Assembly: GCA_964654535.1 (NCBI GenBank) | Contig: CAZZIZ010000117.1 | Coordinates: 1 to 11,083 of the forward strand | Direction: 5' to 3' | DNA length: 11,083 nucleotides | Origin: CAZZIZ01 sp964654535 | Lineage (GTDB): Bacteria > Bacteroidota > Bacteroidia > Chitinophagales > UBA2359 | Shown here: positions 1 through 5,828 of the stretch, in pieces | Position numbering within the stretch: the stretch's first letter is position 1 | Layout of the letters: each line of letters opens with the position of its first letter | The notes under the pieces: generated by a model | Databases searched by the model: none | What the model was told of the DNA's origin: nothing | Seen by the model: only the letters and a program-made list of their open reading frames with translations | Program-made: the position numbers and the translations under genes

Positions 1-55
1 CTTGTCATTAATCTTTAAAAAAGATTTCGCTCTTTTAACTTGTCGAAATGACAAG
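1..55 (-). repeat. REP-like palindromic intergenic repeat
   Basis: An outer 9-base inverted repeat, CTTGTCATT (1-9) and AATGACAAG (47-55), encloses a 7-bp hairpin AATCTTT/AAAGATT (10-16 with 20-26). The right part contains CTTGTC at 39-44, which can also pair with GACAAG at 50-55, so two alternative folds compete. Read on the minus strand it contains GTCATTTCGAC and then GAGCGAAATCT, a pattern resembling the short repetitive palindromes common between Bacteroidota genes; that resemblance is from memory. It lies downstream of the acyl-CoA ligase gene and might also help end its transcript. It may extend past the window edge. Confidence 0.55.
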
Positions 56-69
56 AGGATTAAAGGTCT

Positions 70-100
70 TTAACCAATGGCTAGACTTAAGCCAAGTTAA
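70..100 (-). terminator. possible 3'-end hairpin after acyl-CoA ligase gene
   Basis: Directly after the stop codon of the ligase gene, TTAAC (70-74) pairs with GTTAA (96-100) and GGCT (79-82) with AGCC (90-93). The stem is broken by a small internal loop and no U-run follows it, so it is at best a weak or RNA-stabilising 3' structure. A second short palindrome, TTAAAG-GT-CTTTAA, lies at 60-73. Confidence 0.25.
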
Positions 101-1909
101 CTAAGCATACATCTCAGCAATTTCCGCCGCACACTTTTCACGTATAACTCGGCGCTTAAGCTTCATCGTAGGTGTAAGCTCAGCGTCGGAGCCATCTGCT
201 TTGGTTGGTTCCCAAGGATTTGACAGCAACTTAAACTTTTTAATTTGTTCAATATGCGCAAAAGAAGGATTCAGTTTGTCGATCAAACTTTGGAAAACCG
301 CAATGACTTTCTCTTCTTTTATCGCTGCCTCCAAACCATTCCAAGCAACACCATTGGACTTACACCAATCTTTTAGGGCCTCTTCCGATGGAACAATTAA
401 ACCGCTCACAAATTTCTGCTTATCACCAATGACCATCATTTGATCGACCAAGAAATCTTCTCTGAACGCGTTTTCAATTGGCGCTGGTGCCACGTACTTA
501 CCTCCAGAGGTTTTAAGCAGTTCTTTTTTACGATCAGTGATTTTTAAAAATTCAACGCCGTCTTTTCCTTTAATGATTTTCCCTACATCTCCTGTACGGA
601 AATAGCGCTTGCCATTAATTTCCGTAAACACGGCAGCCGTTTTTTCAGGTTGTTTGTAATAGCCCTGCATTACGTTCGGGCCGTGTGCCAAGATTTCTCC
701 TTCGCCCTCTCGATACTCCCCTTCGGTGTCTATGTACAAGTCGACTCCTTCAATTGCTGGCCCAACAGTACCGATACGAGCACAACCTTTATGAATTGTA
801 TTTGCGGTTAACACTGGAGATGTTTCGGTTAGACCGTATCCTTCTCTAATCGGAATACCCGCTCCAGAAAATACACGAGCCATTTTTTGAGGAAGCGGTG
901 CAGCCCCAGTACATATAACCTTAATATTTCCGCCCAAAGCTTCACGCCATTTACTAAAAATTAGTTTATCGGCAATCTTCCACTTGAAACCACTGGTGTC
1001 ATCATCGTACTCGTAATCGTCAGTGAGGCTCAAGGCCCAGAAGAATAACTTCTTTTTTACACCCGTAAGTTCTAATCCCTTGTTGTAAATTTTTTCGTAG
1101 ACCTTTTCTAAGAGTCTTGGAACGGTGGTAAAGAAAATTGGCTTCACATCTTTAATATCACCCTCGTCTCCTCCCAGGTTGTCAGTACCGGTAAAGTGCA
1201 CCGAAGCGGCCAGATTCAAATAAGCAAATGCACAGGCTCTTTCAAATATGTGACAGAGCGGTAAAAAGCTCAAAACAGCTTCACCGTTTTTCGCAGGAAT
1301 TATTGAATCGCATTGATTAGCTACGTGAACAATATTGTTATGGGTCAACACCACCCCTTTGGGATTACCAGTGGTTCCAGAGGTATAAATAATAGTTGCA
1401 ACATCATCAGGTTTTATAGAAGCCGCAATGCGATCAACCTCTTCTACGTTGGACTCGTCAAACATATCTTCCCAAAAAGGCTTTCCACTTTGTTTATCAA
1501 AACAAAAAATATGTTCCAAGCTCGGGCTTTTTGCTTTGGCTTGATTCACCTTATCGTATAGATCGTCCTTACCAACGAAACAAACTCTTACTTCCGCCTC
1601 GTTCATTATGTACTCGTAATCGCTTGGACTAATGGTAGGATACAAGGGCGCGTTGATGACACCAATTTGCTGCGTGGCCAAATCAACTACCATCCACTCT
1701 GGACGATTTTGATAAGCAACCATGCTCACAACATCGCCTTGCTTAATACCTAGCTTTAGGAGCCCTGCGGCCAGTTGACGAGATTTATCAATAAGGTCCT
1801 GCGTGGAATAAAACTCCCACTTACCATTGATACGTTGCCCCATAGATTTTTCCTGAGGCTTCTGTTCTTTTTGTTGATACAGGTAGTCAAATAGACGTGA
1901 TACAGCCAT
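101..1909 (-). CDS. long-chain fatty acid--CoA ligase (AMP-dependent, FadD15-like)
   Basis: This 602-residue cytoplasmic or membrane-associated enzyme is predicted to activate long-chain fatty acids with ATP and CoA, via an acyl-adenylate, for beta-oxidation or lipid synthesis. The adenylate-forming motifs are all present: the phosphate-binding loop YTSGTTGNPKG (175-185), YGLTETSP (358-365), the TGD of the hinge region (439-441), DRKKELLKTSGGK (459-471), and a C-terminal TPTMKLKR segment (579-586) whose K583 matches the usual catalytic lysine. The length fits the roughly 600-residue bacterial long-chain group. The start ATG begins a typical family N-terminus (AVSRLFDYLYQQ). The SCP2-domain gene lies 10 bases upstream on the same strand, so the two are probably co-transcribed. 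The exact chain-length preference cannot be read from sequence. The family call is firm. Confidence 0.95.
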   Translation of the reverse strand: MAVSRLFDYLYQQKEQKPQEKSMGQRINGKWEFYSTQDLIDKSRQLAAGLLKLGIKQGDVVSMVAYQNRPEWMVVDLATQQIGVINAPLYPTISPSDYEYIMNEAEVRVCFVGKDDLYDKVNQAKAKSPSLEHIFCFDKQSGKPFWEDMFDESNVEEVDRIAASIKPDDVATIIYTSGTTGNPKGVVLTHNNIVHVANQCDSIIPAKNGEAVLSFLPLCHIFERACAFAYLNLAASVHFTGTDNLGGDEGDIKDVKPIFFTTVPRLLEKVYEKIYNKGLELTGVKKKLFFWALSLTDDYEYDDDTSGFKWKIADKLIFSKWREALGGNIKVICTGAAPLPQKMARVFSGAGIPIREGYGLTETSPVLTANTIHKGCARIGTVGPAIEGVDLYIDTEGEYREGEGEILAHGPNVMQGYYKQPEKTAAVFTEINGKRYFRTGDVGKIIKGKDGVEFLKITDRKKELLKTSGGKYVAPAPIENAFREDFLVDQMMVIGDKQKFVSGLIVPSEEALKDWCKSNGVAWNGLEAAIKEEKVIAVFQSLIDKLNPSFAHIEQIKKFKLLSNPWEPTKADGSDAELTPTMKLKRRVIREKCAAEIAEMYA

Positions 1910-1919
1910 AACAATAATT

Positions 1920-2216
1920 TTAGCCTACGATAGACTGCAGCTTCATCGCTACGCCCATATCTCCTTTAATTTTCATTTTGCCAGTCATAACTGCCATCAT
2001 TGAATTGATTTCACCATCCATGATTTTTTGAAAATCTTCAAGTGATGAAATAATAAGACAATCGGCATCTTTATCTTCCAGTAGCACTTCATTGCTTTCG
2101 CCAGTACCATCGATGTAAATAAAATCATCGCCAATTTGAAATTTTACGGTTGCTCCTATTGGGCTACCTTCTGCGGCTTTCGCCTTTACTTGTTCTGTTA
2201 TAGTTTCGAAACTCAT
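1920..2216 (-). CDS. SCP2 sterol/lipid-binding domain protein
   Basis: This 98-residue protein consists of a single SCP2 (sterol carrier protein 2) domain. The diagnostic C-terminal part is MTGKMKIKGDMGVAMKL (77-93), preceded by the DGEINSMMA stretch that family members share. SCP2 domains form a hydrophobic tunnel that binds fatty acids, acyl-CoAs or sterols. There is no signal peptide, so it should act in the cytoplasm. Its stop codon lies 10 bases before the start of the acyl-CoA ligase gene, which suggests that it carries the ligase's substrate or product; this is inference from context. The 46-base leader follows a possible -7 box (TATTTTAG on the minus strand, 2269-2262), and no Shine-Dalgarno sequence is visible. 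The lipid it binds is unknown. Confidence 0.88.
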   Translation of the reverse strand: MSFETITEQVKAKAAEGSPIGATVKFQIGDDFIYIDGTGESNEVLLEDKDADCLIISSLEDFQKIMDGEINSMMAVMTGKMKIKGDMGVAMKLQSIVG

Positions 2217-2346
2217 AATTTCTTAGTTCTAGATTTAATTTAAGCAATTGTACGGCTTCTTCTAAAATAGAAGCGCGAAAATTCGCTCTCTGAGCCAAAT
2301 ATTTGTCAAATAGACTGTTTGTAGAAAGCGTTTGTCCTCCTGCGCA
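2217..2346. other. intergenic gap between two minus-strand transcription units
   Basis: This 130-base gap separates the upstream DinB gene from the SCP2 gene and is far longer than the 1-16 base gaps in the run before it, so a new transcript may begin here. It is AT-rich and holds a perfect 10-base palindrome CAAATATTTG (2296-2305) and, on the minus strand, TATTTTAG (2269-2262), a two-mismatch version of the Bacteroidota TAnnTTTG -7 box. No convincing -33 element or terminator was found. Confidence 0.3.
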
Positions 2347-2850
2347 CTATCCCGCGTAATCAATCGGGAATGTTGAATGCGCTTTTAGAAACAAATATTT
2401 ATGCTGACTTATTTGCTTGAAATGCAAATAGTCGTGCGCCAGCCAATTGTTTAGAAAGAATCGAGGACCAATCTTGCCCCATTTATTGTGTTCGTATTCA
2501 GTAGCCCATAAGATCTCGTCTATTCCGCGCAAAAGGCTAATCGATTCTGCTCTTTCAGCCAAGAAATCTTTTACTACCAGCTCATAGTCCATTTCGTTGT
2601 ATTTGCGGTCACTTACCCACCCTTCGGGGTCAATAGATTTCATTGTTTCGTTCGGACGATACAAATAGTGTAAGACACGCGCTCGAAAATCTTCGCGCTC
2701 TTCATCATAAAGATGAGCAGCGATCTCTCTCAAATTCCATTTATCAGCAGCGGGTCGCCAGTCGATTAGTGCTTGGTCTTTAACACCGAGTAAAGCCGAA
2801 AAGGCAGTGGCATTTAATTCGAGTTGATCAATTATGACTTTTGCTTCCAT
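2347..2850 (-). CDS. DinB/YfiT-fold metal-dependent protein
   Basis: This is a 167-residue four-helix-bundle protein of the DinB/YfiT superfamily. The three histidines expected to bind a divalent metal are visible: H46 in KWNLREIAAHLYDEE, and H139 and H143 in WLAHDYLHFKQI. Family members include putative metal-dependent hydrolases and thiol transferases (YfiT, bacillithiol transferase), but the substrate here cannot be assigned. The start is set at the ATG at 2850, because the frame open upstream to 2928 would overlap the lipoprotein gene by about 60 bases and adds a tail (MNLVPMILETEASQLL...) unlike the family. With this start, the lipoprotein stop is 16 bases away, consistent with a shared transcript. 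It is the last gene of the five-gene run and is only distantly similar to the other DinB protein encoded at 4005. Confidence 0.82.
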   Translation of the reverse strand: MEAKVIIDQLELNATAFSALLGVKDQALIDWRPAADKWNLREIAAHLYDEEREDFRARVLHYLYRPNETMKSIDPEGWVSDRKYNEMDYELVVKDFLAERAESISLLRGIDEILWATEYEHNKWGKIGPRFFLNNWLAHDYLHFKQISQHKYLFLKAHSTFPIDYAG

Positions 2851-2866
2851 TCTGCTAATCAAGAAC

Positions 2867-3094
2867 TTATTGCAAGACACAAGTAGTTGAGAAGCCTCCG
2901 TTTCCAAAATCATTGGTACCAGATTCACATAAGTCCCTGGCGTTTCTTCTTGAATTGTTTATTTCTTCTTCGATAACCAAATCAGGTGTGCTACCAGTAT
3001 TGTCTACCGTAGTGCAAATGCATGTAAAGGAACGCTCACAAGAAGACATTGAAAATACAATCGCAAAACTCAAAACCACGAACAAATATCTCAT
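2867..3094 (-). CDS. small cysteine-rich lipoprotein
   Basis: This 75-residue protein has an N-terminal hydrophobic segment (3-15) and a lipobox-like SMSSC with C19 as the likely lipidated residue, so the mature product would be about 57 residues anchored in the membrane, probably facing the periplasm or outside. The mature part has four more cysteines: C25 and C27 as a CxC pair, C56 and C72, enough for two disulfides. Small Bacteroidota lipoproteins with a CxC pair followed by a threonine-rich stretch and two later cysteines resemble it, from memory; I know of no function for them. It lies 9 bases after the nucleotidyltransferase gene and 16 bases before the second DinB gene, so it is in the same operon. 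Confidence 0.72.
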   Translation of the reverse strand: MRYLFVVLSFAIVFSMSSCERSFTCICTTVDNTGSTPDLVIEEEINNSRRNARDLCESGTNDFGNGGFSTTCVLQ

Positions 3095-3103
3095 TGTAAA
3101 ATT

Positions 3104-4003
3104 TTAGAATTTTTCTGGATAAACTCCGCTATTAGTTAAGGCAAGAATATCCGCCTCCACCAAAGGTTTGTCCTCCTGGTAGGTAACCCCAAACCAACTA
3201 CTGTCAGTAGGAACGACTTTTATTTTTGCCTTTTTCGATTGTATCATATAATCAACAGGAGAGGTCAAAATATATTCTGCTTTCGGGTTGTCTTTTGTGC
3301 TCGCGGTGTGATCCTCAAACATAGATTGCAAAATAGAAAAGAAGCTGGAATGGAATCCCCAAAGGTTCATTGACACAATGGTTTCTTCACTTAGCACCTC
3401 GGGCTTATCATTGGTACGGTGCTCGATGGTTCCGGCATCATTGCGCCCAATCTTCATCGCTTCGAAAATCGAACTCAAGTAACTGTTATCATCAGTTTGA
3501 CAAACGCCTCGGTTAACCGTTCCGTTTTTACTCATGGTGTTTTTGAGATAATAACCCACCATACCAAACAGTTCTTCACTCGCATCGTTGCGCAAGAACT
3601 CGCCCATTTTTTTAAAACCGTCGCGACCATAGAAGTCGTCGGCATTGATTACTGCGAAAGGGCCTTTCACCTCATTCTTGGCAACCAAGACAGCGTGACC
3701 CGTTCCCCACGGCTTTTCTCTTTTGTCGATCACCTCCTGTTCTAAGTCGCCACAATAAGAATTCATGTCCTGAAAAACATAAGCACATTCTATTCGATCT
3801 TTGTACTTAGCAATGATCTTTTCCTTGAATGCCTCTTCGAAATCGCGACGAATAATAAAAACCACTTTGGTGAAGCCCGCTTCTATAGCATCATAAATGG
3901 AATAGTCCATTATGGTTTGTCCGCCTGGGCCGACTTGATCCATCTGTTTCAATCCCCCGTAGCGAGAACCCATTCCCGCTGCCAATATTAGTAAAGTAGC
4001 CAT
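3104..4003 (-). CDS. sugar-phosphate-type nucleotidyltransferase
   Basis: This 299-residue protein has the Rossmann-like NTP-transferase fold used to make NDP-sugars. The N-terminal signature LAAGMGSRYGGLKQ (7-20) is the nucleotide-binding loop, PWGTGHAV (98-105) contacts nucleotide or sugar in relatives, and INADDFYG (119-126) supplies the acidic metal-binding residues. The expected reaction is NTP + sugar-1-phosphate giving NDP-sugar + pyrophosphate, in the cytoplasm; neither the nucleotide nor the sugar can be named. There is no C-terminal left-handed beta-helix acyltransferase domain. Its start codon is separated by one base from the stop codon of the DinB gene at 4005 (TAG-C-ATG), which suggests translational coupling. 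The GNAT gene two positions upstream resembles amino-sugar N-acyltransferases, so a nucleotide-sugar role for the operon is plausible but unproven. Confidence 0.85.
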   Translation of the reverse strand: MATLLILAAGMGSRYGGLKQMDQVGPGGQTIMDYSIYDAIEAGFTKVVFIIRRDFEEAFKEKIIAKYKDRIECAYVFQDMNSYCGDLEQEVIDKREKPWGTGHAVLVAKNEVKGPFAVINADDFYGRDGFKKMGEFLRNDASEELFGMVGYYLKNTMSKNGTVNRGVCQTDDNSYLSSIFEAMKIGRNDAGTIEHRTNDKPEVLSEETIVSMNLWGFHSSFFSILQSMFEDHTASTKDNPKAEYILTSPVDYMIQSKKAKIKVVPTDSSWFGVTYQEDKPLVEADILALTNSGVYPEKF

Positions 4004-4004
4004 G

Positions 4005-4532
4005 CTAGTATCTGTCTTTTAAAATTTGCAAATGAAGTTGTGTGTGGTAATTGGTAAAGAAAAGTATTTCACGCAAAGTCACCTTACCCAACAATGGATG
4101 CGGCAATAAGCACTTATCAAGCTTCTCTTCTGACCAGCTATTAATTTGCTTGATCAATTTTCCTTTTTCTAATCTAAACTGATTGATGTTTCTTGTTTTA
4201 TCCGCCACGCTAACCTCTTTAGGTAAAAATCTTGAAGGAGCTTGCCTTCCCTTATTTTCGACAAGTTTATCCTGATAGCGCTGTACTAAGGCATCGTAGC
4301 TGCGTCCCGGTCTATTCGGTTTACCAAATTTATAACGCAATGCAAAAGCCGGCAATTTCATGGCCTTCGAAATAGGAGCAGTAGATTGAATCAAATGGTT
4401 CAGGTGTTGGCCAACTTGCCATTTGCCTTCTGGCCCACTTGCAAAATATCCTTCCTCTTTACTTTCTAAGAAAGAACAGAGCGATTCAAAAGAAGCATCG
4501 AGGGCTTTAACTATTTCTTTTTTAGTATGCAT
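4005..4532 (-). CDS. DinB-superfamily protein
   Basis: This 175-residue predicted four-helix bundle keeps the DinB-like pattern KWQVGQHLNHLIQS (37-50), with H43 and H46, and a C-terminal NYHTQLHLQIL (161-171) with H163 and H167 spaced HxxxH. H46, H163 and H167 are the likely metal ligands. The centre carries a basic stretch (RYKFGKPNRPGR, 66-77) not seen in the other DinB protein of this operon, so the two are not recent duplicates. It has no signal peptide. Its gene starts 2 bases after the GNAT gene ends and stops 1 base before the nucleotidyltransferase gene begins, the tightest packing in the window. The reaction is unknown; a hydrolase or small-thiol transferase is possible from the family. 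Confidence 0.78.
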   Translation of the reverse strand: MHTKKEIVKALDASFESLCSFLESKEEGYFASGPEGKWQVGQHLNHLIQSTAPISKAMKLPAFALRYKFGKPNRPGRSYDALVQRYQDKLVENKGRQAPSRFLPKEVSVADKTRNINQFRLEKGKLIKQINSWSEEKLDKCLLPHPLLGKVTLREILFFTNYHTQLHLQILKDRY

Positions 4533-4534
4533 TT

Positions 4535-5227
4535 TTACTCAAGCCAAAGATGGTAAGTAAACTCAACTTTGTTTATCTCATAGCCCATTTTTTTGTACAA
4601 AGCTACTGCAGCCGCATTGTCAACTTGGGTAATAATGCGCACCTCTTTGATTTGGTTCTTAAAAAACCAGTTTTCGGCAGTTTCGAGGAGTACCGAACCA
4701 ACCCCTTGTTTTTGAAAACGCGGATCGGTTCCAATTAATCCAATAGAACCATAGCCGGCTTTTTTAACGCAAGTTGCGAGACCTACCACGGTGTTCTCGT
4801 GCGCACAGACAAATACTTGCGCGGCCATTTTGCCATTGAGTGAATTGCGCATCCAAATTTCATAAATGCCGTTGGAATGAAATTCGCCGATGCGCTTGTC
4901 TTTCATAAAGTGAGAACGCGAGCCGATCATTCGGGCAATCTTGAACATTTCGGCAACTGGTTCCAGCTTTGGAAAAGAATAAATGTTCTTATAGGTTTTG
5001 TCCGTCGAGGACTCTAGCGTTTTACTAAAGTGAAAGCGTTTTCCAGTATCTATGATTTCTGCAACAGGACTGTCAAAATCTCCAGCAGTTTCGGTGAAGC
5101 AAAAAGCCAGTTTTACATTCTCACCTATCAAACCCTCAATGAGCTCATTGTAAGAACCTTGCGTAAGGACAGCTTGATCTACCCTAGCTACGGGAAAACC
5201 AAAGTAGTTGGTGTCCCAGTCAAGCAT
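4535..5227 (-). CDS. GNAT-family N-acetyltransferase, WecD-like
   Basis: From the chosen start this is a 230-residue acetyl-CoA-dependent acyltransferase. The opening LDWDTNYFGFPVARV is typical of relatives of the dTDP-fucosamine acetyltransferase WecD. The acetyl-CoA loop is FQKQGVGSVLL (171-181), and the C-terminal VDNAAAVALYKKMGYE (202-217) is the standard GNAT end. The frame stays open to 5368, but the codons beyond 5323 lie inside the tRNA-Pro gene, and the 32 residues encoded between 5323 and 5228 are a hydrophobic stretch foreign to a cytoplasmic GNAT. I therefore prefer ATG 5227, although no Shine-Dalgarno sequence supports it. ATG 5323 (262 residues) remains possible. It is the first gene of the five-gene run. 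An amino-sugar or nucleotide-sugar substrate is inferred from family and context only. Confidence 0.8.
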   Translation of the reverse strand: MLDWDTNYFGFPVARVDQAVLTQGSYNELIEGLIGENVKLAFCFTETAGDFDSPVAEIIDTGKRFHFSKTLESSTDKTYKNIYSFPKLEPVAEMFKIARMIGSRSHFMKDKRIGEFHSNGIYEIWMRNSLNGKMAAQVFVCAHENTVVGLATCVKKAGYGSIGLIGTDPRFQKQGVGSVLLETAENWFFKNQIKEVRIITQVDNAAAVALYKKMGYEINKVEFTYHLWLE

Positions 5228-5307
5228 TCGATATAGAGCTGTTTCTGACAATAATTTGAATAAAGAACAAAGCAAAGAAAAAGGAATTAAAAGAAGGGCG
5301 AAAAACT

Positions 5308-5315
5308 TAATTTTA
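5308..5315 (+). promoter_or_regulatory. possible -7 box for tRNA-Pro(GGG)
   Basis: TAATTTTA matches the Bacteroidota TAnnTTTG box except for the last base and ends 10 bases before the mature tRNA start. No -33 TTG was found at the usual distance, so the support is moderate. Confidence 0.35.
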
Positions 5316-5325
5316 GTAATCATTT

Positions 5326-5399
5326 CGGGGTGTAGCGCAGCCCGGTAGCGCACATGTCTGGGGGACATGGGGTCGCAGGTTCAAATCCTGTCACCCCGA
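5326..5399 (+). tRNA. tRNA-Pro (anticodon GGG)
   Basis: A full cloverleaf can be drawn by hand. The acceptor CGGGGTG (5326-5332) pairs with CACCCCG (5392-5398), the D stem is GCGC/GCGC, and the anticodon stem CATGT/ACATG encloses the loop CTGGGGG with anticodon GGG at 5360-5362. The T stem GCAGG/CCTGT encloses TTCAAAT, and the discriminator is A5399. The 3' CCA is not encoded. It reads Pro CCC and CCU codons. It is divergent from the GNAT gene and is followed directly by an intrinsic terminator. Confidence 0.97.
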
Positions 5400-5408
5400 C
5401 TAATGAGG

Positions 5409-5436
5409 CGGGTTTTCGAGAGGAAACCCGTTTTTT
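5409..5436 (+). terminator. intrinsic terminator of tRNA-Pro(GGG)
   Basis: A 9-bp stem CGGGTTTTC (5409-5417) / GGAAACCCG (5422-5430), with one G-U pair and a GAGA tetraloop of the stable GNRA class, is followed by six T (5431-5436). It starts 10 bases after the tRNA. Confidence 0.88.
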
Positions 5437-5603
5437 ATTAGTAACACTCTAAAGACTGTATTCTTCGAACAAATAGCATTTTTCGATATCATCATTAGAG
5501 CCCATTCTAAGCTCAAATCAAGCAATTCCCCTCAGCACCTCTTCGATGGCTGTTTTAGACGAAAATATAGATTATTCCCCCGCAGCAATGTGTTATTTTA
5601 GCA
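5437..5603. other. intergenic DNA without recognised gene
   Basis: This 167-base stretch lies between the tRNA terminator and the structured element. I see no coding frame and no RNA fold worth calling. Near its end, TATTTTAG (5594-5601) is a two-mismatch version of the TAnnTTTG -7 box, placed a few bases before the element begins. Confidence 0.4.
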
Positions 5604-5794
5604 ATCCGCGTGAGGGATAGGAAGTATGCGACCAAAGGGAGCAGTCTTCTTTGCTGATAGCAGAGATCGTTTACCGCTTGCGGTAGAAACGATTTGCGTA
5701 GTTCAGCAGGAAGAAGACCGGAGCGAACGCGGAGTACTGGATAGCCCGACCCCGAACTTTGGCGAAGCCAAGATGTGAGTGGGGCACGCCCAAA
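5604..5794 (+). repeat. structured interspersed element, complete copy (about 190 bases)
   Basis: The element is bounded by GCGTG (5608-5612) and CACGC (5785-5789), which can pair to close it. Inside is a long stem, GTCTTCTT+TGCTGA (5644-5657) with TCAGCA+AAGAAGAC (5703-5708 and 5711-5718), where two G bulge out. That stem encloses a hairpin ATCGTTT/AAACGAT (5666-5672 with 5687-5693) topped by ACCG/CGGT. A 3' hairpin CTTTGGC-GAA-GCCAAG (5757-5772) sits between CCCC (5750-5753) and GGGG (5781-5784), which can pair below it. The motifs GAGGGAT, AGCCCGACCCCG and GTGGGGCACGCCC resemble a repeat seen in many Bacteroidota genomes, from memory. A partial copy with the same 3' end lies at 11030-11083 in opposite orientation. 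There is no convincing reading frame. It could be a non-coding RNA or a non-autonomous mobile repeat. Confidence 0.75.
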
Positions 5795-5828
5795 AGAAGA
5801 TTTTTACTCAAGACTTGAAATTATTTAG

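Noticed and set aside
2851..2928. N-terminal extension of the DinB protein to 2928
   Set aside because: It overlaps the lipoprotein gene and encodes residues not matching the DinB family; ATG 2850 fits the operon spacing.
3419..3745. Plus-strand 108-codon open frame inside the nucleotidyltransferase gene
   Set aside because: It is antisense to catalytic motifs of a well-supported gene and has no recognisable domain.
5228..5368. N-terminal extension of the GNAT protein up to 5368
   Set aside because: The outer part is the antisense strand of the tRNA-Pro(GGG) gene, and the inner part is a hydrophobic stretch foreign to this family; the family-like sequence begins at ATG 5227.
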